Positions 1 to 7,142 of a DNA stretch of 64,000 bases are shown piece by piece (the stretch's first letter is position 1; each line of letters starts with the position of its first letter). The position numbers and the translations under genes are program-made. Origin of the DNA: Streptomyces sp. NBC_00425 (GTDB lineage: Bacteria > Actinomycetota > Actinomycetes > Streptomycetales > Streptomycetaceae); NCBI RefSeq assembly GCF_036030735.1, contig NZ_CP107928.1, positions 1,426,001 through 1,490,000 of the forward strand, given 5' to 3'. The notes under the pieces were generated by a model that was given only the letters and a program-made list of their open reading frames with translations, ran no database searches and was not told where the DNA came from.

Positions 1-610
1 GGGACGCGGCCAGGTCGACGGCGACGATCCTCTCGGGTGCGAACAGGCGCGCGGTGGCGATCGCCGCGAGGCCGATGGGCCCGGCTCCGACGACGGCGAC
101 GGTGTCTCCCGGACGGACCCGCCCGTTGAGCACGCCCACCTCGTACGAGGTCGGGAAGATGTCCGCGAGCAGGACGGCGTCCTTGCTGCCGACCGCGCTG
201 GGCAGAGCGTGCACCGACAGGTCGGCGAAGGGGACACGGACATACTCAGCCTGGGCGCCGTCGATCAGATGGCCCAGGATCCAGCCCCCGCCGCCCCGGC
301 ACTGGCCGTAGCTGCCCTCTCGGCAGTAGCGGCAGCGACCGCACGCGCTGATGCAGGAGACCAGCACACGGTCGCCCGGGCGGACGGTCCGGACGTCGCT
401 GCCGACCTCGACGATCTCGCCGACCGCCTCGTGGCCCAGGACCGTCCCCGGACGCACCTCGGGCACGTCACCCTTGAGAATGTGCAGGTCCGTACCGCAA
501 ATGGTGACGGCGCCCACCCGCACGATGGCGTCAGTGGGCTCCTTGATGCCAGGGTCCGGGACCTCCTCCCAGGCGAACTGCCCGGGGCCGTGGAAGACGA
601 AGCCTTTCAT
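1..610 (-). CDS. Zinc-dependent alcohol dehydrogenase, 3' end cut by window edge
   Basis: The first 203 residues of a medium-chain zinc alcohol dehydrogenase are visible, starting at ATG 608-610; the C-terminus lies beyond base 1. The catalytic-domain pattern is clear: CGTDLH near residue 37, GHE near residue 59, the structural-zinc cysteines in SACGRCRYC, and the start of the Rossmann fold (VVGAGPIGLAA) near residue 180. The family oxidises alcohols or reduces aldehydes with NAD(P). A paired inverted-repeat operator lies 80-114 bases upstream of the start, which places the gene in the proposed hypoxia regulon. A second, different zinc ADH lies at 10477-11499. Family assignment is firm; substrate cannot be told. 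Confidence 0.9.
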   Translation of the reverse strand, partial: MKGFVFHGPGQFAWEEVPDPGIKEPTDAIVRVGAVTICGTDLHILKGDVPEVRPGTVLGHEAVGEIVEVGSDVRTVRPGDRVLVSCISACGRCRYCREGSYGQCRGGGGWILGHLIDGAQAEYVRVPFADLSVHALPSAVGSKDAVLLADIFPTSYEVGVLNGRVRPGDTVAVVGAGPIGLAAIATARLFAPERIVAVDLAAS

Positions 611-689
611 GACGCTCCTCACCATCCCTTCGTCCGTATGCCGAGTCGCCCTGCACATCCAGTTTGTCTGGTCCTCACCTGACCCGCTT

Positions 690-724
690 GGGCCGTCCGG
701 CCCACCTCGCGCGCCGGACGGTCC
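690..724. promoter_or_regulatory. Paired DevR/OsdR-like boxes upstream of ADH
   Basis: Box 690-703 reads GGGCCGTCCGGCCC, with perfect 6-bp arms. A weaker copy, GCGCCGGACGGTCC, is at 711-724. Centres are 21 bp apart. The pair sits 80-114 bases before the minus-strand start at 610. Assignment to the regulator at 19326 is inference. Confidence 0.65.
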
Positions 725-730
725 CTTCAC

Positions 731-755
731 GGCGGACGGCGGACGGCGGACGGCG
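731..755. repeat. Three tandem copies of GGCGGAC
   Basis: A 7-bp unit GGCGGAC is repeated three times, followed by a partial copy, just upstream of the ADH operator pair. No function is evident. Confidence 0.6.
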
Positions 756-854
756 ACCCGGAGGCGCCGCGGTGGATCAGGTCGACGGCCGCGCGTCTTC
801 CCTTGCCGGACGGACCCTGACCGGCGCGTCGATCGCGACCCGTGTCTCCCGCTG

Positions 855-1247
855 TCAGTCCGGTCCTCGGGGGTGTGCGTCCAGCGTCCCGGTGATCTCC
901 CGCCCCGCCGCACGGCGGGGTGTGGCCGGACCTTGCGGACCGTGACCGAGGCGTATGAGCAGCTGCGGATGCGCACTGCCGTCACAGGAGGTCACCAGGG
1001 TGTCACGCAGGTCGTCCCACTCCACCGCCGATCCGTCACGGAAGCGCGCAGGCCGTACCGTCGTGACGAGCCAGACCCGCTCAAGGGCCTGGCCGGCGCG
1101 CAGCGGGTCGACTCGGCGATCGTGTGCGGTCGTCAGCAGGGCGATGGGCGGGTCCGGCTCGAAGGGCCGGGCCGTGAGTCCTTCCGGACGCCGCTGTGCG
1201 GTGAAGTCCCGCAGCGGAAGCCGCTCCCGGGCGTCCTGCGGGCCCAA
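855..1247 (-). pseudogene. C-terminal remnant of an Acg-type nitroreductase
   Basis: This 130-codon frame aligns by eye with the last third of the intact nitroreductase at 40882-41883. Shared landmarks in order are a PLRDF/PVRDF segment, LLTTAHDRRVD against LLGTVNDRPRD, LRAGQALERVW against LLAGQAMERVL, and RLGHGPQGPATPRR against RLGYGPAGPGTPRR. The N-terminal two thirds, which form most of the flavin site, are missing, and the sequence upstream of 1247 shows no matching frame. It lies between the ADH promoter and the Rv1733c-like gene. I read it as a decayed paralogue. Confidence 0.75.
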
Positions 1248-1287
1248 AACCGTTCGCGGCAGACCTGTGTCGGGCTCTTTTTCCTAT

Positions 1288-1324
1288 GGGCTGAACGGCC
1301 CCGTCCAAAGGCGGAGTTGGTCCC
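1288..1324. promoter_or_regulatory. Paired DevR/OsdR-like boxes upstream of Rv1733c-like gene
   Basis: Box 1288-1301 is GGGCTGAACGGCCC, one mismatch from perfect arms. A weak second box at 1311-1324 is GCGGAGTTGGTCCC. Centres are 23 bp apart and the pair lies 99-135 bases before the start at 1423. Confidence 0.55.
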
Positions 1325-1422
1325 GAGCATCCCCGTGCCGACACCTGGTCGGCCCATGTCGCGCCAGGCTCTCGGCTGTCACCTTCAAAAGCGTCACCAC
1401 GACGACGAGGAGGTGCGGACCG

Positions 1423-1995
1423 ATGACCAGGAGCGAGACCAGGAGGAAGCGGCTGTGGCGGTGGCGGAACAACCCGCTACGGCGGCGTGACGACATCGTC
1501 GAGGCGTGGATCGTGTTGGCGGTGTGGGCCGTCGTCGCCGTGGGTGGCACGGTGGCCGGGCTGGTCACGGCCCATGCAGCAGACGACACGTTCGCACGTC
1601 AACGAACCGACCGGCAGGCGGTACGGGCCGTCCTCCTCGACGACGTGCCACGCACCGCCCTCGCCATGGGCGGCACCGTCGACCGCAGGATGACGGCCGT
1701 GAGCTGGCGGACGCCCGAGGGTTCGCCCCGCACCGATGAAACGCTGGCGGACACGGGTCTCAAAGCCGGAGCACACATCACGGTCTGGCAGGACAGCCAA
1801 GGCCGCCTCATTGCTGCGCCGCCGAGCACGACGGAGGCGACGATCGAGTCGGGCTTCCTCGGCACCGTGGCCGCGGCCTCCCTCGCCGGTCTGGTGTTCG
1901 GCACCGGAGCGGTCGTCCGCTGGCGGCTCGACCGGCGCCGTATCGACCAGTGGGGCCGGGAATGGGATCTGGTGGGGCCGCAGTGGGGCCACTAG
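1423..1995 (+). CDS. Rv1733c-like two-TM membrane protein
   Basis: 190 residues. ATG 1423 was chosen because GAGGAGGT (1407-1414) stands 8 bases before it; the open frame extends further upstream without coding character. A basic N-terminus precedes one membrane segment (residues about 28-50, WIVLAVWAVVAVGGTVAGLV), then a soluble loop of about 90 residues, a second membrane segment (about 143-165), and a C-terminal motif WGREWDLVGPQW. This matches the Rv1733c family, whose mycobacterial member belongs to the DosR regulon; its biochemical role is unknown. A paralogue at 44974-45576 shares the WDxEWDLVEPxW-type ending. A hairpin terminator follows at 2084-2120. Confidence 0.85.
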   Translation: MTRSETRRKRLWRWRNNPLRRRDDIVEAWIVLAVWAVVAVGGTVAGLVTAHAADDTFARQRTDRQAVRAVLLDDVPRTALAMGGTVDRRMTAVSWRTPEGSPRTDETLADTGLKAGAHITVWQDSQGRLIAAPPSTTEATIESGFLGTVAAASLAGLVFGTGAVVRWRLDRRRIDQWGREWDLVGPQWGH

Positions 1996-2083
1996 ACCGG
2001 CTGACACGTGTCGTCGCTCCTCAGCGAGGCCACGCGCCCCGTGGCGGTCGTGCCACCACGGTCGTGGCCGATGCCATGAGGCC

Positions 2084-2120
2084 GGCCCCGGTGCCCCGGT
2101 CCGACCGGGGGCCCGGGGCC
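2084..2120. terminator. Bidirectional hairpin terminator
   Basis: Arms 2084-2100 and 2104-2120 pair almost perfectly around a 3-base loop, with one internal 2x2 mismatch. The hairpin lies between the convergent genes ending at 1995 (+) and 2152 (-). Confidence 0.75.
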
Positions 2121-2151
2121 ACTGTGCCTGAGCGCGCCTTCCGCCTGCCCG

Positions 2152-2649
2152 CTAACCCTGGGTCAGCGCATCGGCCACGCTTTCGGTCCATGTCTCGATC
2201 GCGCCGAAGTCCCGGAAGTCACCGCCCTTTCCGGAGCGGAGGATCATCCCCGCCACTCGCCCCTTGGCGCCTTCTTCCAGACACCCTCCGAACGTGACGT
2301 GGTCGCGGACCTCCAGTCGGATCATGGCCCGCCGCACGCCGCGCACGGGCGGGATGTCCCGCTCGGAGGCCGAGGCGTCGAGCGGTCCGCTGCTGAAGAA
2401 CCACACCGGGCGCTCCGCGAGTGCACGACGGTGGCGACGAACGAAGCGCCGCGCGTCCTTGTGCCAGCGGCCTGCGTACAGGGCACCGCCGACCACGACC
2501 GCGTCGTACGGCGCCACGCTGGTGACGGCCCGCGCCGGAAGAACCTCGACCGTCAGCCCGGCCTTGCGCAGGACGTCGGCGACGGCTCCGGCTATCCGGG
2601 CCGTCGATCCGTTCGTCGTTCCGTAGGTGACCAACACGGTGTCGGTCAT
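2152..2649 (-). CDS. Flavodoxin-domain protein
   Basis: 165 residues with a flavodoxin fold: the phosphate-binding loop TYGTTNGSTARIA at residues 9-21, the second-strand segment YDAVVVGGALYAGRWH near residues 48-63, and the third flavin-contact region VWFFSSGPLD near 80-90. It resembles the stand-alone flavodoxins related to menaquinone-dependent protoporphyrinogen oxidase HemG, but could be another FMN electron carrier. Its start lies 17 bases after the stop of the CBS-BON remnant, with GAGGAGG spanning the junction. It is therefore the last gene of the GNAT/acyl-CoA synthetase operon and would be driven by the boxes at 6014-6049. Confidence 0.85.
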   Translation of the reverse strand: MTDTVLVTYGTTNGSTARIAGAVADVLRKAGLTVEVLPARAVTSVAPYDAVVVGGALYAGRWHKDARRFVRRHRRALAERPVWFFSSGPLDASASERDIPPVRGVRRAMIRLEVRDHVTFGGCLEEGAKGRVAGMILRSGKGGDFRDFGAIETWTESVADALTQG

Positions 2650-2665
2650 GGCGGTCCGCCTCCTC

Positions 2666-3215
2666 TCACAGTCGGCGCAGCCAGTCGTCGGCCACGCCGT
2701 GCATCGTCTGCGCCTGCTCTTCGGTGCGCAGGTGAGCGTCGTCCAGCGGGTAGGTGAGATTGCCGACCACGTCGACCACCCCGTCGATCCGGCCGGTCAT
2801 GGCCACGGCGATCTCCGTCTCGCTCTTGCGTTCCATGCGTCCGGTGCGGGTTCCACGTGCCACAGGGCGATAACGCGGGCGGCCTGGACGATGGTGTCGT
2901 CGGCGTGGACGGTGACCGGTGGCCGCGTCATCAGCTCACCGGCCGTGCGTGCCCGGCCCCTCGCCGCCTGGCGCCGGGCGTCAGTTCGGCGAGCCTCGCC
3001 CGGTGCTTGGTCTCGTAGGGGTCGGGAGTGGTGGCCTGGTGCATGATCAGGTCCGTTTCGGACAGGACCCCGATGACCTTGTCGTCCTCGTCGACCACCG
3101 GCAGTCCGCTGATCCGGTGGGTCGCGAGCAGCAGGGCCACCTCCTTGAACGGGGCGCCGTACTCGGCGCGGACGACGTCCGCGGTCATCACGGTGCCGAC
3201 CTTGTCGTGCCTCAT
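2666..3215 (-). pseudogene. Decayed CBS-BON protein (frameshift plus internal deletion)
   Basis: The frame from ATG 3213-3215 encodes a good first CBS motif (MTADVVRAEYGAPFKEVA, SGLPVVDEDDKVIGVLSETDLI) but stops at 2931 after 94 residues. A +1 frame then carries the start of the second CBS unit (GELMTRPPVTVHADDTIVQAARVIAL). That breaks directly into the tail of a BON domain (MERKSETEIAVAM, DGVVDVV), which ends at 2666. Compared with the intact paralogues at 18571, 31769 and 38575, most of CBS2 and the front of BON are gone. It is coupled to the upstream acyltransferase gene (13-base gap), so the operon is old and the decay secondary. A sequencing error could explain the frameshift but not the deletion. 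Confidence 0.8.
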
Positions 3216-3228
3216 GGCTGTTTCCTCC

Positions 3229-5922
3229 TCAGCGCAGTCGGCGCAGGTAGGGGTCCTGGGGGCAGCGTGGCAGCAGCCGTAGCCGCGCGTCGAGCACGGT
3301 CGCGCCGCCCGGCGTCGCCAGGACGGGGTTGAAGTCGGCCTCGGCGAGCTGCGGCAGGTCGACCGCCATCCGGGAGAGCCGCAGCAGAAGCTGTTCCAGT
3401 CCTTCGAGGTCGGCAGCGGCATGGCCGCCCGCGCCCAGCAGCAGCGGGGCGCACCGCGGGGCGGTGATCAGTTCGTGCACGTCGCGGTCGGTGAGCGGGG
3501 CAAGCCGGGCCGCGTGGTCCGCCAGCACGTCGGTGGCCGTGCCGCCGAGCCCGAACAGGACGAGCGGGCCGAACACCTCGTCCTGGACGACGCCGGCGAA
3601 GAGTTCGGTTCCGCGAGCGGCGAGGGGTTGCAGGACCACACCGGTCATGAGCCCGGCGAAGCGGGTCTCCAGGTCACGGAAAGCGGCCCGCACCTGGACG
3701 TCACCGCGCAGGTCAAGGTGGATCGCCCGCTGCCGGGACTTGTGCAGCAGTCCGGGCCAGTGAGCCTTCATGACCACCCGGCCGTCGAAACCGCGCAGCC
3801 GCTCGGCGGCGAGAACCGCCTCGTCCTCCGTCACGGCCCAGGCCCAGGGGATCTGCGGGACGCTGTAGCAGGCCAGCAGATCGGCGCACGTGCCCGGGTC
3901 CAGCCAGCCGCCATCGGGGTGCGCGGCCAGGTACTCCGCCACCACCGTGCGGGCCCGCGCGGTCTCGATGTCGTCGAGGCCGGGGACGGCGCCGACGGGC
4001 CGGGCGAGCCAGGCGGCACGGTCGGCCGCGTGAGCCAGCGCGCGAGCCGCTGCCTGCGGTTCGGCGTACGAGGGGACGGTGGAACCGTCTGCGGCGGGCA
4101 GCAGTCGGACGGACCTGTCCTGTTCCAGGCGTACGGCGAGCACGGGCCGGGTCCGCCGTCCGGGAGCGGCGGTGACGGCCCGCACCAGGTCGTCACCGGT
4201 GGCCGCGGCGACCGCCGTGGGAACGAGGGCCACGATCACGGCGTCGATGCCGGAGAACCCGGTCAGCCTGTCGACACACTCCGTGAGCTGTGCCTCCGAC
4301 ACGGCGGCGGTGGCGTCGATCGGGTTGCCGATGGCGGCCCCGTCCGGCAACACGGCGAGCAGTTCGTCGATCGCCGCCGGAGTGAACGGGGGAAGCGACA
4401 GGCCCGCCTCCGCGCAGGCGTCGGCGGTCAGCACGCCGGCGCCGCCCGCGTTGGTGACGATCGCGACACGACTGCCGTCCGGCAGCGGCTGGGAGTGGAA
4501 CAGGGCCGCCGTTTCCAGGAGTTCGCCGACCGAGCGGGTCACGGTGATGCCGGCCTGGGTGAACAGTGCGCTGCGGGTCATGGTGCGGGTGGCGGCGGCC
4601 GCGGTGTGCGAGGCGGCCGCCCTGCGGCCGGCGTCGGTGCGGCCGGCGTCGACCGTGAGCACCGGGATGCGGCGGGTCACCCGCCGGGCGGTGCGGGAGA
4701 AGGCCCGCGGGTTGCCGAAGGACTCCAGGTGCAGCAGGGCGAGGTCGGTGCGGCCGTCGCTCTCCCACCACTGAAGCATGTCGTTGCCACTGACGTCGTA
4801 CTTGTCGCCGAGCGAGGCGAAGGACGAGACGCCGATGCCGAGCCGGGACAGTCCGTCGAGCAGGGCGATGCCGACCCCTCCCGACTGCACCGCGACACCG
4901 GCCGTACCGGGGCGGGGGTGTTCGGCGGCGAAGGTCGCGTCGAGGCTGAGCCCGGGCTCGGTGTGAGCGACGCCGAGGCAGTTGGGTCCGACGAGCCGCA
5001 TGCCGTAGGCGCGGCAGGCGGTCAGCAGTGCCCTCGCCTGTTGATGGTCGAGGCCGGCGGTGACGACGACGAGCGCACGTACCCCGGCCCGGCCGCACTC
5101 GTCGGCGACGGACGGGACCGCGGCGGCCGGAACGGCCACGATCACCAGGTCGGGAGTCCTGGGCAGGGCCGCGACCGACGGATGGGACGGCACACCGAGC
5201 ACCGACGTGACGCCGGGGTTCACCGCGAAGAGCCGGCCGGTGTAGCCGCCCGAGTGCAGATGGTGCAGGATCGCCCGGCCCACCGAGCCGGGCGTGCGTC
5301 CCGCACCGGCCACGGCGACCACGGCCGGCCGCAACAGCGGCACCAGGCTGGCCACGTCGGCGGCCCTGCCCCGGGCCTCCACGGCCGACAGGTAGGTGTC
5401 GTCCTCGTCGAGATGGACGGTGCAGCGGACCTCCGGCCCCTCGAAGCGAAGGGGCGTACGCAGGCCGAGGTCGGCGAAGAGGCGGAGCACCTCGTGGTTC
5501 TCACTGAGCGCCTCGGCCGTGAAGGTGGTGATCCCCTCCGCCCGCGCCGCGGAGACCAGGTGCTCGACGAGCAGAGTGCCCACGCCCCGGTGGTGCAGTC
5601 CGTCGGCCACGGCGATGGAGATCTCCGCGCCGTCCCTCTCCCCGCCGGTGTCGTACTCGGCGATGCCGATCACCCGTCCGTCCGCCTCGGCAAGCAGAGC
5701 CCGGTAGCCGGGGTGAGGCCGGGCACAGGCCCGCTCGGCGGCCATGGCGGCCGAGCGTCGGCTCGCAGCGAAGAACCGCAGACGGAGGTTGTCCGGAGAC
5801 ATCTCCTCGTAGAACCCCTGGAGCTGTTCGCGGTCGCCCGGCAGAGCCGGCCGGATGCATACCGTGGTGCCGTCCGCGAGCAGCGCGTGGACCGTGGGCC
5901 GATCGAGCAGGTCGTCCGTCAT
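3229..5922 (-). CDS. GNAT plus NDP-forming acyl-CoA synthetase fusion (Pat-like)
   Basis: 897 residues; ATG 5922 is preceded by GGAGGAGA. An N-terminal GNAT acetyltransferase (about residues 15-170, acetyl-CoA motif HHRGVGTLLVEHL) is fused to a CoA-binding domain (about 190-300, VVAVAGAGRTPGSVGRAIL), a succinyl-CoA-ligase-like region (VAVQSGGVG, then NPIDATAAV) and a C-terminal ATP-grasp domain (FDGRVVMKAHWPGLLHKS). Fusions of these parts are protein lysine acetyltransferases of the Pat/PatZ type, which commonly inactivate acetyl-CoA synthetase; NDP-forming acyl-CoA synthetases share the architecture without GNAT. The GNAT is N-terminal here, unlike enteric PatZ. Downstream are the CBS-BON remnant and the flavodoxin. 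Paired boxes lie 92-127 bases upstream. Confidence 0.88.
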   Translation of the reverse strand: MTDDLLDRPTVHALLADGTTVCIRPALPGDREQLQGFYEEMSPDNLRLRFFAASRRSAAMAAERACARPHPGYRALLAEADGRVIGIAEYDTGGERDGAEISIAVADGLHHRGVGTLLVEHLVSAARAEGITTFTAEALSENHEVLRLFADLGLRTPLRFEGPEVRCTVHLDEDDTYLSAVEARGRAADVASLVPLLRPAVVAVAGAGRTPGSVGRAILHHLHSGGYTGRLFAVNPGVTSVLGVPSHPSVAALPRTPDLVIVAVPAAAVPSVADECGRAGVRALVVVTAGLDHQQARALLTACRAYGMRLVGPNCLGVAHTEPGLSLDATFAAEHPRPGTAGVAVQSGGVGIALLDGLSRLGIGVSSFASLGDKYDVSGNDMLQWWESDGRTDLALLHLESFGNPRAFSRTARRVTRRIPVLTVDAGRTDAGRRAAASHTAAAATRTMTRSALFTQAGITVTRSVGELLETAALFHSQPLPDGSRVAIVTNAGGAGVLTADACAEAGLSLPPFTPAAIDELLAVLPDGAAIGNPIDATAAVSEAQLTECVDRLTGFSGIDAVIVALVPTAVAAATGDDLVRAVTAAPGRRTRPVLAVRLEQDRSVRLLPAADGSTVPSYAEPQAAARALAHAADRAAWLARPVGAVPGLDDIETARARTVVAEYLAAHPDGGWLDPGTCADLLACYSVPQIPWAWAVTEDEAVLAAERLRGFDGRVVMKAHWPGLLHKSRQRAIHLDLRGDVQVRAAFRDLETRFAGLMTGVVLQPLAARGTELFAGVVQDEVFGPLVLFGLGGTATDVLADHAARLAPLTDRDVHELITAPRCAPLLLGAGGHAAADLEGLEQLLLRLSRMAVDLPQLAEADFNPVLATPGGATVLDARLRLLPRCPQDPYLRRLR

Positions 5923-6013
5923 CGCAGGTCTCCTCCATGACTTGAGATACCTCGATACCTCGATCGTCCGGCGCGGCGCAGGACGAGCCCATGGGCTGCA
6001 GGGGGCCGTCCCG

Positions 6014-6049
6014 GGGCCGTTCGGCCCTCGGACCGCCGCCGACCGGCCC
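6014..6049. promoter_or_regulatory. Paired DevR/OsdR-like boxes upstream of the Pat-like gene
   Basis: Box 6014-6027 is GGGCCGTTCGGCCC with perfect arms; a weaker CCGCCGACCGGCCC is at 6036-6049. Centres are 22 bp apart. They lie between the GAPDH stop (6084) and the start at 5922, so this operon probably has its own promoter. Confidence 0.7.
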
Positions 6050-6083
6050 CGCCTGCGCCGTGACCGTGAGCGGTCGGGACGCG

Positions 6084-7097
6084 TCAGTCGTCTGCCACGA
6101 GGGCCGTCAGGTCCAGGAGGCGGTTGGTGTAGCCCCACTCGTTGTCGTACCAGCCGAAGACCTTGGCCAGGGTGCCGTTGACCTGGGTCAGGGCAGGGTC
6201 GAAGACGCAGGAGGCGGGGTCGCCGATGACGTCCCGGGACACGATCGGGGCCGTGGAGACACGCAGGATGCCGTTCAGCGCTCCGTCCGCCGCGCCTCGG
6301 AACGCGGCGTTGATCTCGTCCATGCTCGCCTCCTGGGCGAGGACGACGGCGAGGTCGGTGAGCGAGCCGTCCTCCACCGGCACCCGGACCGCGATCCCGT
6401 CGAGCGCCCCGGCCAGCTCGGGCATCACCAGGCCCACGGCGCGGGCGGCTCCCGTGCTGGTGGGGATGATGCTGAGGGCCGCCGAGCGGGCGCGGCGCAG
6501 GTCCTTGTGCGGGCCGTCGAGCAGGGACTGGTCGTTGGTGTAGCCGTGGATGGTGGTCATGACACCGCGTTCGACGCCGAAGGCGTCGTCGAGCACCTTC
6601 ACCATCGGGGCGACGCAGTTGGTGGTGCAGGAGGCGGCGGAGACGATCCGGTCCCGGTGCCGGTCATAGGCACGGTCGTTCACGCCCATCACGATGGTGG
6701 CGTCCACGCCCTTGCCGGGCGCCGACAGCAGCACGGTGTGCGCTCCGCCCTTGAGGTGCAGGGCGGCGGAATCCCGGTCCCGGAACCGGCCGGTCGACTC
6801 GATGACGACGCCGGCCCCGTAGTCGGACCAGTGCAGGGCGGCCGGGTCGCGTTCGGCGGTGACGGCGATGCGCCGTCCGTCGACCGTGATGGAGCTGTCG
6901 TCGTGCTCGACATCGCGTCCGAGGCGCCCGAAGGTCGAGTCGTACTCCAGGAGATGGGCCAGCGTGGCGGGTGAGGTGATGTCGTTGACTGCGACCACCT
7001 CGACGTCCTGGGTGCCCTCGTCGGCGCGGTCGAGGGCGGCGCGCAGGTAGGTGCGGCCGATGCGGCCGAAGCCGTTGATGCCGACGCGTACGGTCAT
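6084..7097 (-). CDS. gap: Glyceraldehyde-3-phosphate dehydrogenase, type I
   Basis: 337 residues, full family length. NAD-binding INGFGRIGR is at residues 7-15, the catalytic segment SAASCTTNC places the active cysteine at residue 157, and the C-terminal WYDNEWGYTNR is present. It converts glyceraldehyde 3-phosphate to 1,3-bisphosphoglycerate. It lies 45 bases after the phosphoketolase stop, so both are probably co-transcribed; glyceraldehyde 3-phosphate made by phosphoketolase is its direct substrate. It is likely a second, condition-specific GAPDH beside a housekeeping copy elsewhere (inference). Confidence 0.95.
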   Translation of the reverse strand: MTVRVGINGFGRIGRTYLRAALDRADEGTQDVEVVAVNDITSPATLAHLLEYDSTFGRLGRDVEHDDSSITVDGRRIAVTAERDPAALHWSDYGAGVVIESTGRFRDRDSAALHLKGGAHTVLLSAPGKGVDATIVMGVNDRAYDRHRDRIVSAASCTTNCVAPMVKVLDDAFGVERGVMTTIHGYTNDQSLLDGPHKDLRRARSAALSIIPTSTGAARAVGLVMPELAGALDGIAVRVPVEDGSLTDLAVVLAQEASMDEINAAFRGAADGALNGILRVSTAPIVSRDVIGDPASCVFDPALTQVNGTLAKVFGWYDNEWGYTNRLLDLTALVADD

Positions 7098-7142
7098 GGC
7101 GGTGAGTTCCTTCCGGGCGGTGAGGGTCGGGGTGAGGGGCGG

